Origin: Acetobacter okinawensis JCM 25146
GTDB lineage: Bacteria > Pseudomonadota > Alphaproteobacteria > Acetobacterales > Acetobacteraceae
Direction: 5' to 3'
DNA length: 64,000 nt
Assembly (NCBI RefSeq): GCF_000613865.1
Contig: NZ_BAJU01000001.1
Span: 124,001 to 188,000, forward strand
Shown here: positions 9,084 through 18,704 of the stretch, piece after piece
How positions within the stretch are numbered: the first letter of the stretch is position 1
Layout: each line of letters opens with the position of its first letter
Program-made: the position numbers and the translations under genes
Notes under the pieces: model-generated
What the model was told of the DNA's origin: nothing
Seen by the model: only the letters and a program-made list of their open reading frames with translations
The model's database searches: none

Positions 9084-10073
9084 ATGTTACGTAGAAAACT
9101 GCTGCTTGGAGGGAGTACCCTGCTGCTTGCTCCACCTGTTTACGCGCGTCATGCGCAAAAGGCGGGGCATACGGCGCGCGGTGCCTATGCCACTTTTCTG
9201 GCCGGGGTTGCGCGGGAGGCTAAGGGGCAGGGAGTCTCGCCTTCTGTTGTTGCGCAGGCACTGGCGCTGACGACAGCCCCCAATGCCAAGGTTTTGCAGG
9301 CAGACAGGCACCAACCTGAATTCACGCTGACATGGGCACAGTATAAAGACCGTGTTCTGAGCGAGAAAAAAATGAACGATGGCCTGGCTGCCGTGCAGCA
9401 GCGCGCAGGGCTGCTGGGGCAGATCAGCGGCCTGTATGGTGTAGGCAGGGGAGCGCTTGCTGGCATATGGGGGCTGGAATCCGCATATGGCACCCGCATG
9501 GGCAAGTTCTCTGTTATCGATGCTCTGGCAACTCTTGCTTATGATGGGCGGCGTGCCAGCTTTTTTCGCGCGGAGTTGCTCAAGGCGCTGCATGTGCTTG
9601 AGCAGGCTGGGGTAGCACCTGCTGGTATGCTGGGGAGTTACGCAGGTGCTATGGGGCAGCCGCAGTTCATGCCCAGTGCTTATCTGCGTTATGCTGCGAG
9701 CTACGCTGCGGGTGGGCGTGCGGATATATGGCATAACGAAGGCGATGTTTTTGCTTCCATTGCCAACTACCTTGCGCGGTGTGGCTGGCAGGCTGGTCAG
9801 CCTTGGGGGGAGGGCGTTTTTGTCCCCGATACACTTGAGCAGTCCCAGCTTGGCCGTAGCCAGACAAGACCACTTGCGTGGTGGCGGCAGCAGGGAGTAA
9901 GGCCGCGTGTAGGGGACTTTAATGCATCCGTGAGCGAGGGAGCCGTCATCCGGCCGGATGGTCCGGGTGGGGAAGCATTTATCGTCTACCACAATTTTAA
10001 CGTGATCCGGCGGTACAATCCTTCGGATTTCTATGCATTGGCCGTAGGGCTTTTGGGTGATGCCATAACGTGA
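9084..10073 (+). CDS. mltB: Lytic murein transglycosylase, MltB family
   Basis: Periplasmic enzyme that cleaves peptidoglycan glycan strands to form 1,6-anhydro-muropeptides. About 329 residues. An N-terminal signal peptide (MLRRKLLLGGSTLLLAPPVYA) is followed by the SLT-like domain with the catalytic glutamate in IWGLESAYG and the MltB motif GSYAGAMGQPQFMPSAYLRYA. ATG 9084 has GGCGGA eight bases upstream and is preferred to GTG 9057. The stop overlaps the rlpA start, beginning a cell-wall gene run (mltB, rlpA, D,D-carboxypeptidase). Confidence 0.92.
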   Translation: MLRRKLLLGGSTLLLAPPVYARHAQKAGHTARGAYATFLAGVAREAKGQGVSPSVVAQALALTTAPNAKVLQADRHQPEFTLTWAQYKDRVLSEKKMNDGLAAVQQRAGLLGQISGLYGVGRGALAGIWGLESAYGTRMGKFSVIDALATLAYDGRRASFFRAELLKALHVLEQAGVAPAGMLGSYAGAMGQPQFMPSAYLRYAASYAAGGRADIWHNEGDVFASIANYLARCGWQAGQPWGEGVFVPDTLEQSQLGRSQTRPLAWWRQQGVRPRVGDFNASVSEGAVIRPDGPGGEAFIVYHNFNVIRRYNPSDFYALAVGLLGDAIT

Positions 10074-10921
10074 AGAAAGTTGTTTTTGGGGGATGCTGCC
10101 TGCTTGTGGTGTCGTGCTCTCCCACGCCACCACCGCGTGCGGATGTGCACTATACCGTGGGGTCTGCGTGGCAGGCGGATGGCCAGTGGTTTTACCCGCG
10201 TGAAGAATTTGCGTGGCAGGGGACCGGCCTTGCCGTGCGCCAGAACGGGCGTGAGGGTGAACTGACCGCCAATGGTGAGGTGCGCAGCATGGCCACCATG
10301 ACGGCAAGCCACCCTACACTCCAGTTGCCCGCCATTGTGACCGTTATCAATCTGGAGAACGGGCGGCAGGTGCGGGTAAGGGTCAATGACCGGGGGCCAG
10401 CCCAGATCGGGCGTGCGCTGGCACTCTCCACGCAGGCGGCTAACCTGCTGGGTATGGGCAATGACCCCACGCAGGTCAGAATTGTGGAGGACGAAGCCGC
10501 AAGCCGCCAGTTGGCTGAAACCCTGCCCGGAGGTGTTGCCCTGCAAATAGAGGCAGCGCCCAAGGAGCAGGTTCTCCAGTCCAGCCTTGGTAATGCGGAG
10601 GATACTTCTGTCGTGGCGGGGAGCCGCGGGGCCGAGGCAGCAGCGCCCGCAGGGGTGCAGCTGCCCGCCCTGCCGGTGGTTTACACACAGGGTTACGCCG
10701 CACCGGGCATGCTTTGGGTGGAAACCATGGATTTTACCTCCCGTTCCGCTGCAATGATGCAGGCTGGCGGCCACGGTGGCGTGGTGCGGCCAGTTATGTC
10801 TGGCCAAAGCATGATGTGGGCTGTCCGGCAGGGACCGTTTGCGACTATAAGTGCGGCAGACGCAGCCCTTAAACGGGCCTTGTTAAATGGGTTAACTGGT
10901 TCTCACATCGTCGTCGAATAG
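10070..10921 (+). CDS. rlpA: RlpA-family lipoprotein (double-psi beta-barrel plus SPOR-like tail)
   Basis: Septal-ring-associated lytic transglycosylase family. 283 residues starting at GTG 10070, which overlaps the mltB stop (GTGA). The N-terminus has a lipobox, LLVVSC, with Cys at about residue 16. The double-psi beta-barrel includes MATMTASHPTLQLP and VRVNDRGPAQIGR, matching the conserved RlpA core. The C-terminal 70 residues resemble a SPOR peptidoglycan-binding domain. SPOR domains bind denuded glycan, which fits placement between a transglycosylase and a D,D-carboxypeptidase. Confidence 0.88.
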   Translation: MKKVVFGGCCLLVVSCSPTPPPRADVHYTVGSAWQADGQWFYPREEFAWQGTGLAVRQNGREGELTANGEVRSMATMTASHPTLQLPAIVTVINLENGRQVRVRVNDRGPAQIGRALALSTQAANLLGMGNDPTQVRIVEDEAASRQLAETLPGGVALQIEAAPKEQVLQSSLGNAEDTSVVAGSRGAEAAAPAGVQLPALPVVYTQGYAAPGMLWVETMDFTSRSAAMMQAGGHGGVVRPVMSGQSMMWAVRQGPFATISAADAALKRALLNGLTGSHIVVE

Positions 10922-10930
10922 GGAATAGCT

Positions 10931-12145
10931 TTGCAGACTCGACGGTTTTTACTCGCAGGGGGCGCAGCCCTTATCTCTGGTGGGCTGGTGGGTAGTGCGG
11001 TTGCGCGCCCCCGGCATGGGGCAACATCGTCCTCTGCCTCCGCAGCGGTGACTCCGGCAGGGAGTGTTGTGCCCGAATCACCGGCCATGACGCCTGTTGG
11101 GCCAGTGGATACAATGGCACGCTGGGCCTGCATTCTGGATTATGGCAGCGGCACCACCGTTTTGGAAAAAAATGCGGATGAGCGGATGCCGCCGTCATCC
11201 CTGACCAAGATGATGACGGCCTATGTCACATTTGGCATGCTGCGGGCCGGGCGGCTCAAGCTGGACCAGATGCTCCCGGTAAGCGAGCGGGCATGGCGCA
11301 TGCAGGGCTCCAAAATGTTTGTCCCGCTGGGGCAGAGTGTTGCCGTGCAGGACCTTATTCAGGGTATGGTCATTCAGTCAGGGAATGACGCCTGTATTGT
11401 GCTCTCTGAAGGGATTTCCGGTTCCGAAGAGCAGTTTGTCGCCTTGATGAATGATACGGCGTCCAAGCTGGGGCTGACCAACTCGCACTTTATGAATGCA
11501 ACCGGCTGGCCTGCGGAAAATCACTATATGTCCGCGCGGGATGTTGCTTATCTGGCGTTGCGTCTGATCCATGATTTTCCTGAATATTATCATTTCTTTT
11601 CCGAAAAAGAATTTGTTTTCAACAAGATACATCAGGAAAACCGCAACATTCTGGTGGTCAAGGGGCTGGCGGATGGCCTGAAGACCGGCCACACGGACGC
11701 TGGCGGGTTTGGTCTGTGCGCCTCGTCAGAGCGGGATGGGCGGCGTGTGGTCATGGCCATTAACGGCCTGCCAACAGATGGCGCGCGTGGGCGTGAAGGT
11801 GAACGCCTGATGGGATGGGCGTTTGCTAATTTTGAAACCGCGCAGATCATCAGCAAGGGCGAGATCGTGGATCAGGCCCCGGTATGGATGGGGGCAAGCC
11901 AGACCGTGCCTCTGCTTGCGGCGCAGGATTTTAAAATGCTGCTGCCCCATGGCTGGAAGAACAGCACCCGTGTGTCCATCGACTATGACAGCCCGGTGAT
12001 TGCCCCCGTGCAGGATGGGCAGGTGCTCGGGCAACTGACCGTGGTGCTGCCGGGGGGCAGAAAAGCGAGTATCCCCCTTGTGGCAGGGCAGGCTGTGCCA
12101 GCGCTTGGCCTGCTTGGGCGTGCGAGCAGACGGCTGCACCTCTAG
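10931..12145 (+). CDS. D-alanyl-D-alanine carboxypeptidase (PBP5/6 type)
   Basis: Serine peptidase S11 that trims the terminal D-Ala from peptidoglycan stem peptides in the periplasm. 404 residues from a TTG at 10931 with a GGGA box eight bases before it. An N-terminal twin-arginine-like or Sec signal (TRRFLLAGGAALISGG) comes first. All three penicillin-binding motifs are present: SLTK at about 90-93, SGN at 150-152 and KTG at 251-253. The C-terminal part after about 300 fits the PBP5 beta domain, ending in a possible amphipathic anchor. Same operon as mltB and rlpA. Confidence 0.93.
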   Translation: MQTRRFLLAGGAALISGGLVGSAVARPRHGATSSSASAAVTPAGSVVPESPAMTPVGPVDTMARWACILDYGSGTTVLEKNADERMPPSSLTKMMTAYVTFGMLRAGRLKLDQMLPVSERAWRMQGSKMFVPLGQSVAVQDLIQGMVIQSGNDACIVLSEGISGSEEQFVALMNDTASKLGLTNSHFMNATGWPAENHYMSARDVAYLALRLIHDFPEYYHFFSEKEFVFNKIHQENRNILVVKGLADGLKTGHTDAGGFGLCASSERDGRRVVMAINGLPTDGARGREGERLMGWAFANFETAQIISKGEIVDQAPVWMGASQTVPLLAAQDFKMLLPHGWKNSTRVSIDYDSPVIAPVQDGQVLGQLTVVLPGGRKASIPLVAGQAVPALGLLGRASRRLHL

Positions 12146-12148
12146 GTT

Positions 12149-12787
12149 ATGGCGCAAGGAGTGTTCATAACGCTGGAAGGGGGGGAGGGTGTTGGTAAAT
12201 CCACGCAACTCCGCCTGCTCCGCGATGCGTTGCAATCCCATGGGTACGAAGTGCTGGCCACGCGCGAGCCCGGTGGTTCCGCCGGGGCGGAGGCCCTGCG
12301 TGAATTACTGTTGTTCGGGCAGGCGCCTCTTTCCCTCCGTTCAGAAATTCTGACGCATTTTGCCGCCCGGTTTGATCATGTGGATCAGGTCATTCGTCCA
12401 GCTCTGGCGCAGGGGCGCATTGTGCTGTGCGACCGCTTTACGGATTCGACCATGGCCTATCAGGGCTATGGCCGTGCGGAGGGGGAGGCGGCAATTCTGG
12501 AATTGATCGCCGTCTTGCAGGCCCAGCTTGGCCTTGCGCCGGATATGACCTTTCTGCTTCAGGCTCCCCGGCAGATCACGCGGCAGCGTCTGGCCGTACG
12601 GGGTGCGCCAACAGATCGCTACGAACAGGCGGATGAGGCTTTCCATGCCCGTATTGCCGCAGGGTTTCGGGCTATAGCGGAGCAGCACCCAGAGCGCGTG
12701 CACTGCGTGACAACCGATCATTGCAGTGAAGAGGCTGTGACCAGCCGGATCATGAAAGACATTTTGCCCAGATTGCCCGATGTCTGA
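12149..12787 (+). CDS. tmk: Thymidylate kinase
   Basis: Phosphorylates dTMP to dTDP for DNA synthesis. 212 residues. P-loop GGEGVGKST at about 10-18, then the DR(F/Y) motif in LCDRFTDSTMAYQGYGR, where the substrate and lid segments lie. Starts three bases after the carboxypeptidase stop and overlaps holB by eight bases. tmk-holB is a conserved pair in alphaproteobacteria, both serving replication. Confidence 0.96.
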   Translation: MAQGVFITLEGGEGVGKSTQLRLLRDALQSHGYEVLATREPGGSAGAEALRELLLFGQAPLSLRSEILTHFAARFDHVDQVIRPALAQGRIVLCDRFTDSTMAYQGYGRAEGEAAILELIAVLQAQLGLAPDMTFLLQAPRQITRQRLAVRGAPTDRYEQADEAFHARIAAGFRAIAEQHPERVHCVTTDHCSEEAVTSRIMKDILPRLPDV

Positions 12788-13738
12788 TGCAGCCCCTCTT
12801 TCTCCGCGTCTGGCATCACTCCATTTACAGGGGCATAGTGCCGAACTCGCTCTGTTCCGGGGGGCATTCAGCAAGGGGCGCATGCCCCATGCTTGGCTGC
12901 TGACCGGTCCACCCGGTATTGGCAAGGCCACGTTTGCCTTCGCCCTGGCCCGAATCCTGGCTGGGGGGGAAGGTGAGGGCAGTCTGGCAGGACGTCGCAT
13001 TTCAGCCGCAACCCATGCCGATCTTTTGGTGGTCGAGCGTGGTTATGATGAAAAAAAGCACCGCTACCGGCAGGAGATCGTGGCGGATGACGTTCGGCCT
13101 ATCAATGCCTTTTTGCGCCGGACTGCGGCCGAAGGCGGCTGGCGTGTGGTGATTGTGGATGGTGCGGAGTGGATGAACCGGAGTGCCGCCAATGCGGTGC
13201 TTAAAATTCTGGAAGAGCCGCCGCCTGCCACCGTACTGCTCTTAACCAGTTCAGCCCCGGGGCGTTTGCTGCCAACCATACGGAGCCGCTGCCGCAGGCT
13301 TGAACTTTCTGCATTGCCAGAGGCGGACATGCGGCGGGTTCTGTCCATGTTGTGGCCGGACCTGCCAGAGCAGGAATTTATGCGTATTCTGGCGCAGGCG
13401 CATGGAGCGCCGGGCAAGGCTGTAGCCTTGTCGAGTGACACGGATGGCGGCGTGGCCGCACTGGTTACAGAAGTGCTGCAAGGTGTCAGTGCCTGCGCGG
13501 GTACGAAATAGCCGAGGCCGTCCTGCGCAAGGACTATGGTTTTGCCCTCTTTTTTTCCTTGCTGGCAGACCAGTTGCAAAGTGCCGCGCGGCAGGCCGCA
13601 AAGGCGGGCAATGCGCATTGCATGGCTTTTGCCACCGCATGGGAGCAGATTATGCGTGTTCATACCGAGACGGAACGCTTTAATCTGGATAAACAGGAAG
13701 CTCTTATTGAAGCTATGACGATTGCGAGCGCACAATGA
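12780..13738 (+). CDS. holB: DNA polymerase III delta-prime subunit, frameshifted
   Basis: Clamp-loader subunit of the replicative polymerase. The N-terminal AAA+ region carries the Walker A GPPGIGKAT and the ILEEPPP stretch typical of delta-prime. The first frame stops at 13511 after SACAGTK. The protein continues in another frame as YEIAEAVLRKDYGFALFFSLLADQL to the stop at 13736-13738. Adding one C to the CC at 13492-13493 (GCC to GCCC before TG) repairs it to about 319 residues. Because holB is essential this is most probably a sequence error. The stop overlaps the metG start. Confidence 0.9.
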
Positions 13739-15272
13739 CCCGTCGTTTTTATGTCACCACCCCCATCTATTACGTGAACGGAGCACCGCATATCGGCCAC
13801 GCCTATACGTCTATCGCAGCAGACGTTCTGGCGCGCTTCCATCGTCTTGCCGGGGATGATGTCTTTTTTCTGACCGGTACGGACGAACATGGGCAGAAGG
13901 TGGAGCAGGCTGCACAGGCAGCCGGAGTGGCCCCCAAGGCATTTGCGGACAGTGTTTCTGCCAATTTCCGGGCGATGGCCGATGCCATGGCCATTTCGTA
14001 TGATGACTTTATTCGCACGACTGACCCCCGCCATATTGCGGGCGCACAGGCCCTGTGGCGCAAGGTGGCAGATAACGGCGCGATTTATCTGGATGCCTAC
14101 GAGGCTGGTACGCCCTGCGTGACGAGTGCTTTTATGGCGAAGATGAGCTGATTGAAGGGCCAGACGGCAAAAAGGTCGCCCCCACCGGGGCACCAGTGGA
14201 GTGGCTGAAGGAGCCTTCCTATTTTTTCCGTCTGTCCGATTATCAGGACCGTCTGCTAGAACTGTATGACCGGCACCCCGAATTCCTTGGCCCGCACGGT
14301 GCGCGGAACGAGATCATAAGCTTTGTCAAGCAGGGGTTGCGCAACCTCTCCATTAGCCGCACGAGCTTTAAATGGGGCATACCCGTGCCCGGTGATGAGC
14401 AGCACGTCATGTATGTGTGGTTTGATGCGCTGGCCAATTACCTGAGCGCACTTGGCTACCCGGATACGAATGCGCAGCGCATGGCCTTCTGGCCTGCCAG
14501 CCTGCACCTTGTTGGCAAGGATATTGCGCGCTTCCATGCCATCTACTGGCCAGCTTTCCTGATGGCAGCGGGAATTGAACTGCCAGAAAAAATCTTTGCC
14601 AACGGCTGGTGGACCATTGAAGGCCAGAAGATGAGCAAGTCCTTGGGGAACGTGGTTGACCCAAGGGAACTGGTGGCAGAGTTCGGGCTTGATGCCGTGC
14701 GGTTTTTTGTGCTGCGCGAGGTGCCGTTTGGTGGAGATAGCGATCTGTCGCGCAAGGCACTGATAACGCGCAATAACGTCGAGCTTGCCAACGATCTGGG
14801 CAATCTGGCGCAGCGCACGCTGTCTCTGGTTGCGCGCAACTGTGGTGGCATTCTGCCCGAGCGCGGAACCCTGACAGAAGAGGACCAGAAGCTTCTGGCG
14901 CAGGTATCTGTTCTGCCACAACTGCTGGGCGCGCAGTTTGAGCGATGCGCTCTGACCGATGCGCTGGAAGATGTGTGGAAAGTGATCCGCGCCTGTAACG
15001 CCTATATCGACCATCAGGCTCCATGGGCGCTGCGCAAGACGGATGTGGAGCGTATGGCTGATGTGCTGCGCGTTCTGCTGGATGCACTGCGCGGCATTGC
15101 CACCATGCTTCAGCCTTTTATGCCGGACAGCATGGCCCGTATGCTGGACCAGCTTGGTGTGGCGCAGGATGAGCGGATATTTGCAGCTCTGGAGGTGCCT
15201 CTCCCCGGAGGGCGGCAGTTGCCTGCCCCGCAGGGTATTTTCCCCCGTTATGTTGAACCGGAGCCGTCATGA
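13735..15272 (+). CDS. metG: Methionyl-tRNA synthetase, frameshifted
   Basis: Class I synthetase that charges both initiator and elongator tRNA-Met. HIGH motif at residues 19-22, KMSKSLGN near base 14630. The first frame ends at 14151. Adding one G at 14103-14104 (GAGGC to GAGGGC) gives EGWYALRDECFYGEDELIEGP and joins the second frame through to 15272, about 512 residues. The inserted residues are the zinc-knuckle entry region normally conserved in MetRS, which supports the repair. The enzyme is essential, so a real frameshift is unlikely. Overlaps holB upstream and tatD downstream. Confidence 0.95.
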
Positions 15273-16072
15273 CCACAGCATCCATGCCAGGACTGATCGA
15301 CTCTCATTGCCATCTCGATCATTTTTCGGATGAGGAATTGCCTGTTCTGCTCAGTGCCGCCAAAGAGGCGGGGCTGAGTGGCATGGTCACCATTGGTACA
15401 CGCCTGTCCCACGCTGCACAGCAAAAGCGCCTGACCGGTTTTGGCAGCCCCGACATGCGGGTCTGGTGCACCATAGGCACTCATCCCGATCATGTGGAGG
15501 AAGTGCCTGTTCCTGCGGTGCAGGATATTGTGGCGCTGGCAGATACGCCGGAGGTGATAGGCATAGGTGAGACCGGGCTGGATTACTTCCATGGTCAGGA
15601 AGCAGTCCGCCCCCTTCAGCAGGAAAGTTTCCGTAGGCACATTCAGGCAGCCCGGGAGCTGGATATTCCCGTCATTATCCATGCACGACAGGCAGATGAG
15701 GATGTTGCGACGATTTTGGAGGAAGAGTCCGCTATAGGGGCTTTCCCCATTCTGCTGCACTGTTTTGCCTCAGGCCCTAAACTGGCCGAACGGGTGGTTG
15801 CGCTGGGCGGGTATGTCAGCTTCTCCGGTATCGCAACCTTTCCCAAATGTGAGGAAATTCGCAGTGTTGCCCGTGAGTTACCCATAGACCGTATTCTGGT
15901 GGAAACGGATGCGCCTTACCTCGCGCCCGTACCCCAGCGCGGCAAGCGCAACCAGCCAGCGTTTGTTGCCCATACGGCAAGGCGTATTGCGCACGAGCGG
16001 GGGCTGGAGGTTGATGCTTTTGCGGAGCAGACAACCCGTAATTTTCAGCGGTTGTTCCGCAAGGTGCGTTAA
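15269..16072 (+). CDS. TatD-family metal-dependent hydrolase
   Basis: TIM-barrel hydrolase of the TatD/YcfH family, reported as DNases or D-aminoacyl-type hydrolases; the substrate is not settled. 267 residues. Metal ligands are seen in DSHCHLDHF near residue 11, GETGLDY, the HARQAD and LLHCFAS histidines, and the final VETDAPYLAP. ATG 15269 overlaps the metG stop (ATGA). Position after metG is usual in this lineage. Confidence 0.93.
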   Translation: MTTASMPGLIDSHCHLDHFSDEELPVLLSAAKEAGLSGMVTIGTRLSHAAQQKRLTGFGSPDMRVWCTIGTHPDHVEEVPVPAVQDIVALADTPEVIGIGETGLDYFHGQEAVRPLQQESFRRHIQAARELDIPVIIHARQADEDVATILEEESAIGAFPILLHCFASGPKLAERVVALGGYVSFSGIATFPKCEEIRSVARELPIDRILVETDAPYLAPVPQRGKRNQPAFVAHTARRIAHERGLEVDAFAEQTTRNFQRLFRKVR

Positions 16073-16090
16073 CGCGGGAGAGTGCTGGGT

Positions 16091-16897
16091 ATGCAGGTTA
16101 GTGTGCTTGGGTGTGGCGGATCGTCCGGCGTGCCGGCTCTTGGTGGGGAGAATGGCCGCGGTCAGTGGGGGAGCTGCGACCCGGCTGAACCGCGTAACCG
16201 GCGTACCCGCACGTCCATTTTTTTACGGATGGGGGATGGGTGCGGCGTTCTTGTTGATACAGGGCCGGACCTGCGGGCCCAGTTGCTGGCGCATGGTATA
16301 AGCGCGTTTGATCATGTGATTTACACCCACACACACGCGGACCACGTTGCTGGTATTGATGAGTTAAGGGGCATTAACCGCCAGATTGGCAGAGCTATTA
16401 ACGCTTACGGCACTGCTGACGTGCTGGAGGAGTTACAGCAGCGCTTCGCCTATGTTTTCAAGCCCGTCACACCGCCACATTTTTTTCGCGCAGCACTGGT
16501 GGGTTGTCCTGTCACGTTGGGGCGTTCTGTTGGCATTGGCGGGTATGAGTTTACTCTGTTCGAGCAGAACCATGGTTATGTCACATCCATGGGTATTCGC
16601 TGCGGAACCTTTGCTTACAGTACGGATGTGGTGGAGTTGCCAGCCGAGGCCATGGAGTGCCTGCATGGAGTGCAGACATGGATGGTGGACTGTTTTCAAA
16701 AAACACCGCACGGCGCGCATGCATGGTTGGACCGGGTGCTGGAATGGAAGGCCCGGATTCAACCCCAACGTCTCATCCTGACCCATATGGGAATGGAGAT
16801 GGATTGGGAGTGGATGCGCCAGAACCTGCCCGAGGGGGTGGAGGCGGCATGGGACGGCATGAGTTTTGAAGTCCCAGACCCGCCCCGCACGCCATGA
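16091..16897 (+). CDS. Metallo-beta-lactamase-fold hydrolase (PhnP-like)
   Basis: About 268 residues. A glycine-rich CGGSSGVP start is followed by the MBL zinc motif THTHADHVAGIDELRG (HxHxDH), further histidines in FEQNHGYVTS and the C-terminal LTHMGMEMDWEWM. It resembles PhnP-type phosphodiesterases that act on cyclic phosphates or small nucleotides. Genes of this family commonly follow tatD in alphaproteobacteria. ATG 16091 has GGGAGAG about nine bases upstream; GTG 16082 is possible. Confidence 0.88.
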   Translation: MQVSVLGCGGSSGVPALGGENGRGQWGSCDPAEPRNRRTRTSIFLRMGDGCGVLVDTGPDLRAQLLAHGISAFDHVIYTHTHADHVAGIDELRGINRQIGRAINAYGTADVLEELQQRFAYVFKPVTPPHFFRAALVGCPVTLGRSVGIGGYEFTLFEQNHGYVTSMGIRCGTFAYSTDVVELPAEAMECLHGVQTWMVDCFQKTPHGAHAWLDRVLEWKARIQPQRLILTHMGMEMDWEWMRQNLPEGVEAAWDGMSFEVPDPPRTP

Positions 16898-16906
16898 GCG
16901 GGGCGG
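16880..16906. terminator. GC-rich hairpin between convergent genes
   Basis: Perfect 9-bp stem CCGCCCCGC / GCGGGGCGG with a 9-base loop, spanning the stop codon of the MBL gene and lying before the end of the convergent UspA gene. No T run follows on either side, so if it terminates transcription it would not be a classical intrinsic terminator. Confidence 0.4.
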
Positions 16907-16927
16907 AAATCTGAGAACCGGGGGGTT

Positions 16928-17806
16928 TTAGCGGCTCATCAGAACCGTAATGTTGGCTGATTCCAGCACATGGCGGGTAACACCCCCCAGAATAAGCTGC
17001 CGCAGGCGGGAGTGCGAGTAAGCTCCCATGGCCAGCATGTCGGCATTAAAGTCCTGACAGGCAGCTAGCAGACCCTTGCCGACATCCCGATCCACCGGTT
17101 GGAACTCCACCGTATCGGCCTGAATGCCGTGGGCTGCCAGATATTCCACCACATCCTTTGCACTGGGGCCGCGGCGTTGGTAATCGCCACAATGCAGTAC
17201 CCGCACAGCCTCTGCCGTATGGGCCCACGCAAGCGCACCACGCAGGGCGGATGAGGATTCCGCAGTGCCGTTCCAGCCAATGCATACGCGCCTGATTGGT
17301 TCCTGGGGCGTTGTGCGGGGGGCTATGACCACAGGGCGTCCGCTATCAAACAGAACTGCGTGCAGTGTTTCGGAGGAGGATACCTCATCCCCGGAATCGG
17401 GGTGGGGGACCAGCGTAAAGTCTGACAGGCGAGCCTGTGCGGGAATAATCTCGCTTTCCACACCACGGGCTACGGTAAAGCTGATGCTGGGAGCATCCTG
17501 GGGGTAGGTGCTGTGCAGCGGCACAACCTTAATGTCGGGCTGGGTGGCCACATAGCGCTCAAACAGCGTGTGCACGTCATGGGCATGGCGTGCGCTTTCG
17601 TGGTCAGCGGAGCGCATGAGGTCTTCCACCATGGCACCCGACATGCCCTCACCAGCCAGTGGGGCAATATCGCGTCCATCGGGGCGGACGTGCAGCACGG
17701 CCAGATGGGCACCAAACCGGCGGGCAAACATGCCGCCACGGGCCAGAGCGGCCTCGGCATTGGACGTGCTGGGGAGTGGTAGCAGAATTTTGCGGACGTC
17801 TTTCAT
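16928..17806 (-). CDS. Universal stress protein, tandem UspA domains
   Basis: About 292 residues starting at ATG 17806, with a clear GGAG box. The N-terminal domain begins KILLPLPSTSNAEAAL. The second UspA domain begins near IRRVCIGWNGTAESSSAL and ends with LAMGAYSHSRLRQLILGGVTRHVLESANITVLMSR, including the G-x2-G-x9-G(S/T) type nucleotide-binding tail (here GGVTR). Tandem UspA proteins are cytoplasmic and respond to stress or growth arrest; the exact role is unknown. It follows pdxH on the same strand with about 70 bases between. Confidence 0.92.
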   Translation of the reverse strand: MKDVRKILLPLPSTSNAEAALARGGMFARRFGAHLAVLHVRPDGRDIAPLAGEGMSGAMVEDLMRSADHESARHAHDVHTLFERYVATQPDIKVVPLHSTYPQDAPSISFTVARGVESEIIPAQARLSDFTLVPHPDSGDEVSSSETLHAVLFDSGRPVVIAPRTTPQEPIRRVCIGWNGTAESSSALRGALAWAHTAEAVRVLHCGDYQRRGPSAKDVVEYLAAHGIQADTVEFQPVDRDVGKGLLAACQDFNADMLAMGAYSHSRLRQLILGGVTRHVLESANITVLMSR

Positions 17807-17874
17807 TATATCGCTCCTTTTAATGTCTGTGCCGGTGGTCTGCTTGGGTTCGGATGGAAAACCGGGAGTGGGCT

Positions 17875-18540
17875 TTACGGGTATAACCGCGTAACGTCCC
17901 ATCCGTTCCCATGGTGTTCCCATATGGCCCTGTCATGCAGGCGGTAGGGACGTTCCTGCCAGAACTCAAAATGCTGGGGGCTGACCCGGTAGCCGGACCA
18001 GTTTTCGGGGCGGGGAATGGGGCCGTCACCAAACTCCTCTTCCGCATCCTTGAGACGTTTTTCAAAAATATCCCGGTCCGCCAACGGGCGGGACTGGCAG
18101 GAGGCAATGGCCCCAAGGCGGGATATACGGCTCCGACTCGCAAAATAGGCATCTGCCTCTGCATCGGAGACCGGGGTAATGTTCCCTTCGATTCTGATCT
18201 GGCGGCGCAGGCTCTTCCAGTAGAACAGGAGCGAGGCACATGGGTTGTCGGCCAGTTCGCGCCCTTTGCGGCTGAACATGTTGGTATAAAAAACAAACCC
18301 CCGGCGGTCGTGCCCCTTAAGCAGGACAATACGTGCAGACGGCCGTCCTTCTGTTGTGGCGGTTGCCAGCACCATGGCGTTGGGGTCGCAGGGTTCGGTT
18401 TTTTCCGCGTCGTGCAGCCATGCGTCAAAGAGGGTAAACGGGTCTGCGTTCAGGTCTAGCAGGGGATGCTCGACAAAGGGGATTGTGGGCGCGTTGGGGT
18501 CTGTTTCGGGCATGGGGCGCACTCTTGCTCTAAATGTCAT
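17875..18540 (-). CDS. pdxH: Pyridoxamine 5'-phosphate oxidase
   Basis: FMN enzyme that makes pyridoxal 5'-phosphate from PNP or PMP. 221 residues. FMN and substrate-binding segments are visible: RIVLLKGHDRRGFVFYTN, SRKGRELADNP and, at the end, FWQERPYRLHDRAIWE and WDVTRLYP. ATG 18540 is used; ATG 18513 (MPETDP) would remove nine residues and cannot be excluded. Divergent from fabI. Confidence 0.95.
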   Translation of the reverse strand: MTFRARVRPMPETDPNAPTIPFVEHPLLDLNADPFTLFDAWLHDAEKTEPCDPNAMVLATATTEGRPSARIVLLKGHDRRGFVFYTNMFSRKGRELADNPCASLLFYWKSLRRQIRIEGNITPVSDAEADAYFASRSRISRLGAIASCQSRPLADRDIFEKRLKDAEEEFGDGPIPRPENWSGYRVSPQHFEFWQERPYRLHDRAIWEHHGNGWDVTRLYP

Positions 18541-18704
18541 GGAAAGGGGCGTTGCTCTCTTTCGTGTGTGATTCCATACTCCTGCCCGATGTGAGTTTAA
18601 AGCATGTCCATGCGTCTTTGGGCTTGTTTCACGCGCCGGTGTATGCGACCACCCCTACAGAAAACCCAGAATTTTTTCCGAAACAAGTAGGTTGAGGTTC
18701 CCAC

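Noticed and set aside
9087-10307. 406-codon open frame antisense to mltB and rlpA
   Set aside because: No domain, low-complexity composition, overlaps two recognised cell-wall genes.
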